9,712 bases of DNA from Lachnospiraceae bacterium UBA1258 (GCA_002308235.1 DBVS01000085.1:1-9712), one strand, 5' to 3'; shown: positions 1 to 6,727, numbered from the stretch's first letter. Notes: generated by a model from the letters alone, not told the origin. Made by a program: numbers and translations.

Positions 1-644
1 TCTTTGTAGCCCTTTACGCTCTTTTCTATGAGTGCTTCGTTCACAGGCGACAAAGCAAGGGCATTATCCAGAATGACCTTGAATTCTTCTTTTGTTTCCG
101 CAAAACCGCCGCCTGTACCACCCAAAGTGAAAGCCGGTCTGATTACCAACGGGAATCCTATCTTTTCTGCGGCGGCAAAGCCGTCCTCCATGGAATTAAC
201 GTTGACGGAAGGAAGCACTGGCTCACCTATTTCTTCGCACATTTCCTTAAAGAGTTCGCGGTCCTCCGCCATGGCTATGCCGGATGCTTTGGTACCGAGG
301 AGTTCACACTTACATTCCTTAAGGACTCCTTCTTTTTCCAGTTCCATGGCAAGGTTAAGGCCGGTCTGACCTCCGAGGCCGGGAAGTATGGCGTCGGGGC
401 GCTCGCGGCGTATGATCTTGGCCATAAATTCAAGGGTCAGCGGCTCCATATAGACCTTGTCCGCAATGGCGGAGTCCGTCATGATGGTGGCGGGATTTGA
501 GTTACAAAGCACCACTTCGTAGCCCTCTTCCTTTAAGGCAAGGCAGCCCTGCGTCCCCGCATAGTCAAATTCCGCGGCCTGGCCGATAACGATGGGGCCC
601 GAACCGATCACCAGTATTTTGTGTAAATCTGTACGTTTAGGCAT
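1..644 (-). CDS. carB: Carbamoyl-phosphate synthase large subunit, N-terminal part (runs off the left edge)
   Basis: Only about the first 214 residues are present; the gene continues past base 1. The product makes carbamoyl phosphate from bicarbonate, ATP and ammonia delivered by CarA, feeding pyrimidine and arginine synthesis in the cytoplasm. The start MPKRTDLHKILVIGSGPIVI, followed by GQAAEFDYAGTQ, is the typical CarB N-terminus (pre-ATP-grasp fold). Further in, NSNPATIMTD, the PLTLEF segment, LPGLGGQTGLNLA and RPAFTLGGTGGG are the conserved blocks of the first ATP-grasp (carboxyphosphate) half. The ATG at 642-644 was chosen because a GGAGG lies 7 nt upstream and the homologous N-terminus begins there. 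It overlaps the carA stop by 8 nt, which suggests translational coupling between the two subunits. No lesion is visible in the part present. Confidence 0.96.
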   Translation of the reverse strand, partial: MPKRTDLHKILVIGSGPIVIGQAAEFDYAGTQGCLALKEEGYEVVLCNSNPATIMTDSAIADKVYMEPLTLEFMAKIIRRERPDAILPGLGGQTGLNLAMELEKEGVLKECKCELLGTKASGIAMAEDRELFKEMCEEIGEPVLPSVNVNSMEDGFAAAEKIGFPLVIRPAFTLGGTGGGFAETKEEFKVILDNALALSPVNEALIEKSVKGYK

Positions 645-1728
645 GGCTCGCCTCCATTAATCCGATGAATTTATCAAAGAGATAACCGCTGTCGTTGGGA
701 CCGGGAGCGCTTTCCGGATGGAACTGAACACCGAAGACACGGTCTTTGGCGCACTCGATTCCCTCCACGGTATTATCGAGAAGATTTATATGTGTGACGG
801 AAAGCCCGGTTCCTTCAAGGCTTTCTTCCTTGACTGCGTAGGAATGGTTCTGGGAAGTTATCTCGATCTTGTCGGTAAGAAGGTTCTTAACGGGATGGTT
901 TCCCCCTCTGTGACCGAACTTAAGCTTATAGGTCCTGGCGCCGTAAGCAAGTGAAATGATCTGATGGCCGAGACAGATACCGAAAATGGGGAATTTGCCC
1001 TTAAGAAGCCTGATGGCGTTGATTACAGGCACAGCATCCTCCGGGTCTCCGGGGCCGTTTGAAATGAATATTCCGTCGGGATTTAAACTTTCGATGTAAG
1101 AAGCATCGCTGTCAAAGGGAATCCTTATGACGGTAACTCCCTTTGCGTTAAGGCTCCTTACTATGTTTTCCTTCATGCCGCAATCAATGGCGGCCACTTT
1201 GAAACGCTCGTTCTTTGCAGGATAAACGATGGTTTCTTTGGGGCTTACGCGGCTCACCTGGTCATGGGGAGGAGCGGTCTTTGCAAGGATCTGCAGGCAC
1301 TCTTCGGTGGACCTTCCGACATCGGTGATAATGGACCTGACGGTGCCCTTTTCCCTGATTATACGGGTAAGTTTTCTGGTGTCGATCCCGGTGATACCCA
1401 CGATTCCGAACCTTTCCATGGTCTCCGACATGGTTTCTTCGGACCTGAAATTGGACGGGTGATCGTTATAATCCCGCACGATAAAGCCGCTGACCGAGGG
1501 ATGCGCGCACTCAAAGTCGTCAGGGTTAATTCCGTAGTTACCAATAAGGGGATAAGTCATTACCACCGTCTGGTCGGTGTAGGAAGGGTCGGAAAGAATT
1601 TCCTGGTACCCTGCCATGGAGGTGTTAAAAACAAGCTCGGAAATCCTGTCTTCGGTACTCCCGAAGGAAATACCCGTGAATTCTTCACCGGATTCAAGCA
1701 CCAGTTTTCGGGGAAGTGAATTGTGCAT
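637..1728 (-). CDS. carA: Carbamoyl-phosphate synthase small (glutaminase) subunit
   Basis: This 363-residue protein hydrolyses glutamine and channels ammonia to CarB. The N-terminal CPSase small-chain domain (about 1-150) has the familiar blocks LVFNTSMAGYQEILSDPSY, YPLIGNYG and GITGIDTRKLTR. A class I glutamine amidotransferase domain (about 175-360) follows. Its nucleophile is Cys252 in GICLGHQ, with His337 and Glu339 in FGVQFHPE completing the triad; SNGPGDP near 223-229 is also diagnostic. The length is normal for the family. The ATG at 1728 matches the expected N-terminus, although the ribosome binding site before it (an AAAGAAAGAG stretch) is weak. It follows dapL by 63 nt with no convincing terminator between, so co-transcription is likely. 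Its last 8 nt overlap the start of carB. Confidence 0.97.
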   Translation of the reverse strand: MHNSLPRKLVLESGEEFTGISFGSTEDRISELVFNTSMAGYQEILSDPSYTDQTVVMTYPLIGNYGINPDDFECAHPSVSGFIVRDYNDHPSNFRSEETMSETMERFGIVGITGIDTRKLTRIIREKGTVRSIITDVGRSTEECLQILAKTAPPHDQVSRVSPKETIVYPAKNERFKVAAIDCGMKENIVRSLNAKGVTVIRIPFDSDASYIESLNPDGIFISNGPGDPEDAVPVINAIRLLKGKFPIFGICLGHQIISLAYGARTYKLKFGHRGGNHPVKNLLTDKIEITSQNHSYAVKEESLEGTGLSVTHINLLDNTVEGIECAKDRVFGVQFHPESAPGPNDSGYLFDKFIGLMEASHA

Positions 1729-1791
1729 GTGTTTACTCTTTCTTTATGATTTTGATTACAGCTGTTATTGTTTGGAAATTGACTCTTTGGG

Positions 1792-2967
1792 TCAAAGTCT
1801 GCGAATGCGCTCCATTGCTTCCTTTGTGTCCGTCGGATCTCCGAAAGCCGTCAGGCGGAAGTACCCTTCGCCGCACTTTCCGAAACCCGAGCCGGGAGTA
1901 CCCACCACATTTGCTTTGTTGAGAAGCAAGTCGAAAAGTTCCCAGGAAGTTAAGCCCTCCGGGGTCTTAAGCCAGATGTAGGGTGCATTGACACCGCCGT
2001 AAACGCGGTAGTTCATGCCCGCAAGGCTGTCTCTGATAAACCGGGCGTTCTCCATGTATTCCCGGACCTGCTTTTTTACGGCCGCCGCCCCTTCGGGACT
2101 GTATACTGCTTCCCCCGCACGCTGGATGATATAAGGGGCGCCGTTATATTTGGTGGCGTGCCTGCGTGCCCAGAGCTTGTTAAGTGATACCCCTTCTCTG
2201 ACAAGGGCCTTGGGAACCACGGCGTAACCGAGTCTCAGCCCCGTAAATCCCGCATTCTTTGAAAAAGAATGAAGTTCGATGGCAACTTCTTTGGCGCCTT
2301 CGCACTCATAGATCGAGTGGGGGATGTTTGGCTCCGTAATGTAAGCTTCATAGGCTGCATCGTAGATGATCACGGAGTCGTTCTTTCGGGCATAGTCCAC
2401 AAAGTTCTGAAGTTCGGCCTTGGTTATTACGGCACCTGTAGGGTTGTTCGGAAAACAAAGGTAGATAATGTCGGCCCTCTCCCCGGGAAGTTCGGGTACG
2501 AAACCGTTCTCCGCCGTGCAGGGCATGTATATTATCTTACGGCCCGCCATGATATTGGTATCGGCATAAACGGGATAAACCGGGTCAGTTACCGCCACAG
2601 TGTTTTCTTTATCAAATATTTCTTGAATGTTTCCGCAATCGCTCTTGGCTCCGTCGGACACAAAGATCTCGTCGGGCTCTATGTCGCAGCCGCGACTCCT
2701 GTAATCCGACTCGCTGATAGCGTTTCGCAGGAACTCATAGCCCTTGTCGGGGGCGTAACCCCTGAAGGTTTCTGCCTTTCCCATCTCGTTGACCGATTGG
2801 GTCAGCGCATCTAAAACAGGCTCCGCTATGGGCTTTGTAACATCGCCTATGCCGAGCCTTATTATTCGCTTGTCGGGATTTTCGGCACTGTATTTCTTTA
2901 CCCGCGCCGCAATCTCCGAAAACAGATAGTTGTCGGAGAGATTTAAATAGTTTTTGTTGATCTTCAT
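1792..2967 (-). CDS. dapL: LL-diaminopimelate aminotransferase
   Basis: This PLP-dependent class I/II aminotransferase converts tetrahydrodipicolinate directly to LL-diaminopimelate, bypassing the acylated intermediates of lysine and peptidoglycan precursor synthesis. At 391 residues it is slightly short of the roughly 400-410 usual for DapL. The N-terminus (INKNYLNLSDNYLFSEIAAR, then IIRLGIGDVTKP) is characteristic of DapL rather than of general aspartate aminotransferases. Visible PLP-fold residues are NNPTG at 174-178, Asp203 and Tyr206 in YDAAYEAY, the Schiff-base Lys237 in SFSKNAGFTGLRLGY, and Arg371 in YFRLTAFG for substrate carboxylate binding. The ATG has a GAAGGA ribosome binding site about 7-8 nt upstream. 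It lies 11 nt after dapF, whose product takes the next step in the pathway, which supports the assignment. Confidence 0.95.
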   Translation of the reverse strand: MKINKNYLNLSDNYLFSEIAARVKKYSAENPDKRIIRLGIGDVTKPIAEPVLDALTQSVNEMGKAETFRGYAPDKGYEFLRNAISESDYRSRGCDIEPDEIFVSDGAKSDCGNIQEIFDKENTVAVTDPVYPVYADTNIMAGRKIIYMPCTAENGFVPELPGERADIIYLCFPNNPTGAVITKAELQNFVDYARKNDSVIIYDAAYEAYITEPNIPHSIYECEGAKEVAIELHSFSKNAGFTGLRLGYAVVPKALVREGVSLNKLWARRHATKYNGAPYIIQRAGEAVYSPEGAAAVKKQVREYMENARFIRDSLAGMNYRVYGGVNAPYIWLKTPEGLTSWELFDLLLNKANVVGTPGSGFGKCGEGYFRLTAFGDPTDTKEAMERIRRL

Positions 2968-2978
2968 TTATTTGTCCT

Positions 2979-3938
2979 TCACTCTCTGTATTCATAGGTT
3001 CCCGTAAACACGGTTTTTGCGGGACCCGTCATGTAGATCCGGTTATCGCTTTCGTCCCAGTTTATATTGATGTCGCCGCCTCTTACGTGAACCGTGACGT
3101 TTCTTTCGGTTCTTCCTTCAAGCACTGCCGCCACCACGGATGCGCAGCACCCCGTACCGCAGGCAAGGGTCTCGCCGGCGCCTCTCTCCCAGACCCGCAT
3201 CCTGATCTCGGAAGGTGAGATAACCTCGACAAATTCAGTGTTCACGCGGTTTGGAAACATTTCGTGATGCTCAAAGAAGGGGCCGATTTCGGTAAGGGGA
3301 AGTGTGTCAAGCGAAGGCGTGTGGGATTTACTGTCAAGTAGGCTTTCGGATTTGTTTTTGGCTTTTCTTCCCGCCTCTTCAAACGTGTCCATGAAAATGA
3401 CGCCGTGAGGATTTCCCATGGAAACACAGGTCACCTTTGCGCTTACATCTCCGGCCTTTATCGGAACAGCTACGGCTGCTCCGGGCTCCCCCGGAAGTTT
3501 AAGCGTGCGAAGAGATTTTTCGGGTACGCTTGCGGGAACGTCCTTTGCCTCAAGAATGGGCTCGCCCATGTCAACCTTCACGGTTTCGACGCATCCGTTT
3601 CGCGTAAAGACCTCAATGTTCTTGATTTTTCCCATGCTTTCTATGGTGAACTTTTCCTTGGAAACATAGCCCCTGTCGTAAACAAGCTTGGCCACGCATC
3701 GGATACCGTTTCCGCACATCTCGCCCCGCGACCCGTCAGAGTTGTACATCTCCATCTCAAAGTCCGCAATCTGCGATTTATTCACGAAGATAAGGCCGTC
3801 GGAACCGACACCGAAGTGCCTGTCGCTGATGAGCCTTGCAAGTTTTGATTTGTCCGAGTAGTAGTTTACGAACCCGACGCAGTCTATGTAGACATAGTCG
3901 TTGCCGCAACCCTCCATTTTAACAAATTCCGCTTTCAT
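2979..3938 (-). CDS. dapF: Diaminopimelate epimerase
   Basis: This enzyme interconverts LL- and meso-diaminopimelate with a two-cysteine, cofactor-free mechanism. In the 319-residue form the two catalytic cysteines are Cys75 (in GEMCGNGIRC) and Cys260 (in GETLACGTGCC). The N-terminal KMEGCGNDYVYID and the SMGNPHGVIF block are also family signatures. The ATG at 3938 was preferred; a GTG codon lies immediately before it (3939-3941) and would add one residue. Both lie at workable distances from the GAGG at 3949-3952. The protein is longer than the usual 270-280 residues. A charged, serine-rich insert of about 30 residues (roughly 178-208, around KAKNKSESLLDSKSHTPS) sits between the NPH motif and the IGPFFEHH segment. 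It is the first gene of the dapF-dapL-carA-carB group. Confidence 0.95.
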   Translation of the reverse strand: MKAEFVKMEGCGNDYVYIDCVGFVNYYSDKSKLARLISDRHFGVGSDGLIFVNKSQIADFEMEMYNSDGSRGEMCGNGIRCVAKLVYDRGYVSKEKFTIESMGKIKNIEVFTRNGCVETVKVDMGEPILEAKDVPASVPEKSLRTLKLPGEPGAAVAVPIKAGDVSAKVTCVSMGNPHGVIFMDTFEEAGRKAKNKSESLLDSKSHTPSLDTLPLTEIGPFFEHHEMFPNRVNTEFVEVISPSEIRMRVWERGAGETLACGTGCCASVVAAVLEGRTERNVTVHVRGGDININWDESDNRIYMTGPAKTVFTGTYEYRE

Positions 3939-3960
3939 CACACCAATACCTCAAAAAATA

Positions 3961-4007
3961 AGAGCGACAAAGACACACGGAATAATCCGCGACGCCTTTG
4001 TCGCTCT
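3961..4007 (-). promoter_or_regulatory. Leader hairpin before dapF, attenuator-like
   Basis: Read on the minus strand, a perfect 12-bp stem (AGAGCGACAAAG with CTTTGTCGCTCT) encloses 23 nt that can form an inner 6-bp stem, CGCGGA-UUAU-UCCGUG. The right arm is followed at once by TATTTTTT and then by the GAGG ribosome binding site of dapF. The shape is that of an intrinsic terminator placed inside the 5' leader. The predicted transcription start is only about 5-7 nt before the hairpin, so it could equally be a 5' mRNA-stabilising stem. No known riboswitch class was recognised. Confidence 0.6.
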
Positions 4008-4019
4008 ATACTGTCTAAT

Positions 4020-4047
4020 ATTTTACATCGAGGTTAGGATTTGTCAA
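4020..4047 (-). promoter_or_regulatory. Probable sigma-A promoter of the dapF operon
   Basis: On the minus strand a consensus -35 box TTGACA (4042-4047) is followed after 16 nt by TAAAAT (4020-4025), one mismatch from the -10 consensus. Transcription would start near 4012-4014, giving a leader of about 75 nt before dapF. Confidence 0.7.
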
Positions 4048-4066
4048 CCGAAAAAAATGTGTGGGC

Positions 4067-4108
4067 CCCGGGCGGAACCGCAAGCAATTTTTTCGGTTCC
4101 CGCCCGGG
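4067..4108 (-). repeat. GC-rich inverted repeat, possible second terminator
   Basis: The arms at 4067-4080 and 4094-4108 match over 14 bp with one bulged base; the loop (4081-4093) holds a run of six A on the minus strand. On the minus strand the hairpin is followed, after about nine non-U bases, by a seven-T run (4051-4057), so it may back up the upstream terminator. It sits directly upstream of the dapF promoter. On the plus strand no U-tract follows. Confidence 0.5.
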
Positions 4109-4137
4109 AGTAATGCTCTTCAGCACAATCATTTTAC

Positions 4138-4167
4138 AAAAATACCCCGTGAATTTCTCACGGGGTA
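4138..4167 (-). terminator. Intrinsic terminator of the first DUF6273-like gene
   Basis: A perfect 10-bp stem (TACCCCGTGA with TCACGGGGTA; arms 4158-4167 and 4143-4152) has a 5-nt loop. On the minus strand it is followed directly by TTTTT. It begins 8 nt after the stop codon of the upstream gene. Confidence 0.9.
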
Positions 4168-4175
4168 AATATCAT

Positions 4176-5789
4176 TCAGTTCTTCTTTGCGGTGCCGCCG
4201 TAGGTGCCGTAGAGGTAGAGGGGACCGTAGATGGGAATCTCGGGGTCGGGTTTAGCGAGACGGCCCGGGATCGTAACTAAATAATCCATGTCCTCATATG
4301 TGTAGGAAAAAGCAAGGGTAATGCTCGGGTTTTCAGCTAAGAGTTTCATTATATCGTAGTTAAGAACGCTGTCTCGGTTCCAGGTAACTGTCCGATTTCC
4401 GCCAAGGGTTATGGCGTAATCGAAAGCGCTCTTAAGATCGGCAAAATAGTCAACCGGGCCGTCCGAAGGCGTCGAAGGGGTGGGCGCAGGGCTTGCGGGA
4501 GCGGCTTCTACAACTAAATCTATGGTTCCGAACGCAGATGCATAGTCGGTCATTTCGTCACCGTTATACTGCTCAGCGAATACCTTTATCTTATAATCAC
4601 CTGCCGCAAGACCCGACGGAATCGTAATATCCGCTCCCGTGCTGGAAGCGCTGTTATTGGCAATTCTTCCGTAGTAAAGCGGGTTATTTTCATTGGTTGC
4701 ACTTACAAGTATTGCGGATACATACTCATTTGAGCCTGTGTTTGCTCCGCTGTAGCTTACGGTAATGTTATTTCCGGCAGCAACTGCCCCACTGTCAACG
4801 CGGGATGCAGAAAAGCCTGCGTGTCCGTTTGCGTTGTTTCCGAAAGTTCCGTCATCAAGAAGCGTCAGCTTCCATTCATTGCCCGAATAAGCGGCCACCT
4901 CTCTAAGTGCGTCGGCGCCCGGGTTGCCGGATGATTTGCCGCCTGCGGCGGCAGATGTAAGGATAACAGATGAAAGATCCAAATTGAAAGCGGGACGCAC
5001 AGCATCGCCCTCATCGTTCTGATCGTCCACATAGTTGCCATGCAAGCCCACGAAACCGTCGTAGCGGACAAACACGGCAGAATAGTCAACGCTGCCCGGC
5101 GAGCGCAGCCACCAAATTCCGTTGCCACTATAATCATGTGCACCCTGACTGGTTGCATAAGTTGTATTAGAAGTTATATTTCTGCCAACATTCGTGAATC
5201 CATATGCTGTTTCCGCCAATTCCTGGATTGAAAGCAGAAATACCTTATCATTTGTATTACCACCAAAAGGAGTTGCTGGATAGTAGGGATTAGCCTGCGC
5301 TATAACAGACGTTGTGGCTATTGCCTGTCTTTCTTTGCCTGAAAATGCTTCTTGATAAAAGTTTCCGCCTGATCCCCCGTTAAGCCAGTCATGAAGAGTA
5401 CATGAGTCCCATGTGACTGAAGTATTACTATCGTTGTACGCCTTACAGTCCAGGTTTTTGTCTGCAAACAAGAATAACCGGCTGCCCGAATTCTGCAACA
5501 CTCTCCATTCGATGGGATCTTTGGATGATGAACTGTTTTGATAATAATTCCCAAAATACACTTTACTCGCCTGGGCGCCTTCTATATTGGCCGCCGTGGC
5601 ATTAGTCACCATCTGCAGCGCTTTCCTGGTTCCCGCTGCATATGCCTTCTTCGTAGGATATACCCCCGCGAGATTCGACACCGCAAGGGAAAGGGCAAGG
5701 ATTGCGCCGCCAATCGTTTTGCAGATTTTTCCGATTGTTTTCTTTTTCGTGGAATTATTCTTTTTCAAGCCCCTAAGTAGTTTTTCCAT
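4176..5789 (-). CDS. Secreted DUF6273-like protein, copy 1
   Basis: This 537-residue exported protein of unknown function belongs to a group resembling DUF6273. Residues 1-52 form a signal peptide: a Lys-rich start, a hydrophobic core (GGAILALSLAVSNLAGV) and an AYAA cleavage region. About 65-275 is the DUF6273-like domain with IEWRVLQ, TLHDWLNGG, DKVFLLSIQE, WWLRSPG (226-232) and VRPAFNL, a layout like C-type-lectin or formylglycine-generating-enzyme folds. About 297-420 is a beta-rich, possibly Ig-like domain. A Pro/Ser linker (about 423-437) precedes a C-terminal module ending in YGPLYLYG. No sortase motif or C-terminal membrane segment is seen. The ATG at 5789 has AAGGAG 8 nt upstream; an upstream in-frame TTG is too close to that site. 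It is paralogous to the gene at 6748-8337 and has its own terminator. Confidence 0.85.
   Translation of the reverse strand: MEKLLRGLKKNNSTKKKTIGKICKTIGGAILALSLAVSNLAGVYPTKKAYAAGTRKALQMVTNATAANIEGAQASKVYFGNYYQNSSSSKDPIEWRVLQNSGSRLFLFADKNLDCKAYNDSNTSVTWDSCTLHDWLNGGSGGNFYQEAFSGKERQAIATTSVIAQANPYYPATPFGGNTNDKVFLLSIQELAETAYGFTNVGRNITSNTTYATSQGAHDYSGNGIWWLRSPGSVDYSAVFVRYDGFVGLHGNYVDDQNDEGDAVRPAFNLDLSSVILTSAAAGGKSSGNPGADALREVAAYSGNEWKLTLLDDGTFGNNANGHAGFSASRVDSGAVAAGNNITVSYSGANTGSNEYVSAILVSATNENNPLYYGRIANNSASSTGADITIPSGLAAGDYKIKVFAEQYNGDEMTDYASAFGTIDLVVEAAPASPAPTPSTPSDGPVDYFADLKSAFDYAITLGGNRTVTWNRDSVLNYDIMKLLAENPSITLAFSYTYEDMDYLVTIPGRLAKPDPEIPIYGPLYLYGTYGGTAKKN
5022..5192 (-). other. Hypervariable segment of copy 1, DGR variable-region-like
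   Basis: This covers codons 200-256 of copy 1, around WWLRSPG. Compared with copy 2 at 7606-7776 without gaps, nearly all differences lie at codon positions 1 or 2, while the third base and a scaffold of Trp, Gly, Val and Ala codons stay constant. Examples (copy 1/copy 2) are CGC/AGC, TAC/GAC, GGC/CAC, CAT/TAT, AAC/CAC and TAT/GAT. Between 5001 and 5021 the two copies differ in length by 9 bp. The flanks on both sides are far more alike. This is the pattern expected at a diversity-generating retroelement target, but no template repeat is available in the window to prove it. Confidence 0.55.
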
Positions 5790-5846
5790 GATCAATTCTC
5801 CTTCTTTTTAATGATCTTCTGTATAGGATTTGGGTCTGTAAAACCC

Positions 5847-5905
5847 CCTCATATATATAGATACCTAAAATTGAAAATCTCCCAAGGTAAATTGAAATTT
5901 TTTTA
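5847..5905 (-). promoter_or_regulatory. Conserved upstream block of copy 1, probable promoter region
   Basis: These 59 bp match 8383-8441 upstream of the paralog with a single mismatch, while the sequence on either side differs. The block ends 57 nt before the start codon. Read on the minus strand it has an A/T-rich start, TACCT and AGGTA half-sites 18 nt apart, and a TATATATAT stretch. It probably carries the promoter and a shared control site, but the -35 and -10 boxes cannot be assigned with confidence. Confidence 0.6.
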
Positions 5906-6049
5906 TATTTTTTGTTCGTCTTGCAAATTGCCTTGCTTTGTATTATGATTTCAACACTGACTTCTCCGTTCGGAGAAACGACAACCGGCATCCCGGTTTC
6001 GAATTCCCACGATTTGTTTTTTTCGGTGCGTGTTATCGTGTGCTTTCCA
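5906..6049. other. Intergenic region between divergent promoters, with a palindrome
   Basis: This stretch separates the copy 1 upstream block from the hicA promoter. It holds TTCTCCG-TT-CGGAGAA (5962-5977), a 7-bp inverted repeat with a 2-nt centre that looks like an operator, and AACCGG-CATC-CCGGTT (5983-5998), a short hairpin. On the minus strand one frame is open from about 6087 leftward through this region with coding-like codons. No start signal or family match supports a gene, so it may be a remnant or chance. Confidence 0.4.
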
Positions 6050-6078
6050 TTGACACCATATATGACACCATTTATACT
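6050..6078 (+). promoter_or_regulatory. hicAB promoter with overlapping direct repeats
   Basis: TTGACA (6050-6055), a 17-nt spacer and TATACT (6073-6078) form a near-consensus sigma-A promoter. The 9-bp sequence TGACACCAT occurs twice, at 6051-6059 and 6063-6071, overlapping the -35 box and spacer. The 12-bp periodicity suggests an operator for the ribbon-helix-helix part of HicB. The predicted transcription start near 6085 falls within the hicA ribosome binding site, so the leader would be very short. Confidence 0.75.
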
Positions 6079-6094
6079 TAAGAAGGAGGATTAA

Positions 6095-6349
6095 ATGTCG
6101 AAATTTGACAAACTGTTACACCGAATCCGCTCACTAGACAAGAGTCTGCGTTTTGATGAGCTTAGAAAGGTTCTGGAATTTTACGGATACTCCATGAGCG
6201 GGCCATCGGGTGGAAGCAGTCATAAGACGTTCCGTAAAGAAGGTCATAACCCGATAACTATCCCACAACATGAGCCAATAAAGATTGCATACATCTTGTT
6301 GGTAAAAGCAGTTGTAGAAAGTGAGGAAGAGCATGAAGAAAACAATTGA
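6095..6349 (+). CDS. hicA: HicA-family mRNA interferase toxin
   Basis: This 84-residue protein belongs to the HicA (YcfA) family of small toxins that bind and cleave mRNA through a dsRBD-like fold. The core reads ELRKVLEFYGYSMSGPSGGS, then SHKTF, with the catalytic histidine at residue 43, then ITIPQHEPIKIAYILLVKAV. A basic N-terminal extension of about 20 residues (MSKFDKLLHRIRSLDKSLRF) precedes the core, as in longer HicA proteins. The ATG at 6095 has a strong GGAGG 5 nt upstream. It overlaps the hicB start by 17 nt. The pair is the only plus-strand unit in the window and lies between the two DUF6273-like paralogs. The active-site histidine is present, so the toxin appears intact. Confidence 0.9.
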   Translation: MSKFDKLLHRIRSLDKSLRFDELRKVLEFYGYSMSGPSGGSSHKTFRKEGHNPITIPQHEPIKIAYILLVKAVVESEEEHEENN

Positions 6350-6704
6350 CTACTACCTTTCACTCCCTTATCGTATCGAAATAATACCGGACACTGCAGA
6401 AGGTGGATATACGGCATGCTTTCCCGATCTTCCCGGCTGTATAACCTGTTCGGAAACCATGGATGGAATAATCCAAAATGCGCAGGACGCTAAAAAAGCA
6501 TGGCTCGAAGCCGCACTTGCGGAAGGCATCGAAATCTCTGAGCCCTCGGAAGATGACAGCCTCACCAAGTACTCAGGTCAGTTCAAACTTCGCCTTCCCA
6601 AAAGCCTGCACAGATTACTCTCTGTCCATGCCAAAGAGGAAGGCATAAGTATGAACCAATACTGCATATATCTTTTGACCAGAAACGACGCACTTAAAGC
6701 ATAA
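6333..6704 (+). CDS. hicB: HicB-family antitoxin
   Basis: This 123-residue antitoxin should bind and neutralise HicA and repress the operon. The N-terminal partial RNase H-like HicB domain (about 1-70) shows DYYLSLPYRIEI, EGGYTACFPDLPGCITCSET and NAQDAKKAWLEAALAEG. The C-terminal part (about 80-120, YSGQFKLRLPKSLHRLL then KEEGISMNQYCIYLL) is a ribbon-helix-helix DNA-binding domain. This two-domain layout is typical of the family. The ATG at 6333 was chosen because a GAGG lies 6 nt upstream and the sequence MKKTIDYYLSLPY is the usual beginning; a GTG at 6321 in the same frame would add four residues. The gene ends 43 nt from the stop codon of the convergent second DUF6273-like gene, with no obvious dedicated terminator. 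Confidence 0.92.
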   Translation: MKKTIDYYLSLPYRIEIIPDTAEGGYTACFPDLPGCITCSETMDGIIQNAQDAKKAWLEAALAEGIEISEPSEDDSLTKYSGQFKLRLPKSLHRLLSVHAKEEGISMNQYCIYLLTRNDALKA

Positions 6705-6727
6705 TAGTCCGCTCTCTGCCCATAATT

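Noticed and set aside
1264..1719. Long plus-strand open frame opposite carA
   Set aside because: It is the mirror of a well-supported carA frame with both catalytic motifs, has no ribosome binding site and resembles no protein.
2269..2814. Plus-strand open frame of 181 codons opposite dapL
   Set aside because: dapL is certain on the other strand with its PLP lysine and NNPTG motifs; the frame is a shadow of GC-rich third positions.
3942..4050. Lysine riboswitch or T-box before dapF
   Set aside because: The leader is only about 75 nt and is filled by one simple hairpin; neither class fits in that length and no conserved core is visible.
5787..5795. TTG start two codons earlier for copy 1
   Set aside because: It would lie 2 nt from the AAGGAG site; the ATG at 5789 has a normal 8-nt spacing.
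5773..5991. Possible 72-residue minus-strand gene starting MPVVVSPNGE
   Set aside because: Its second half is just the conserved 59-bp upstream block, also translatable before copy 2. It overlaps the copy 1 start and lacks a ribosome binding site. Kept only as a possible remnant.
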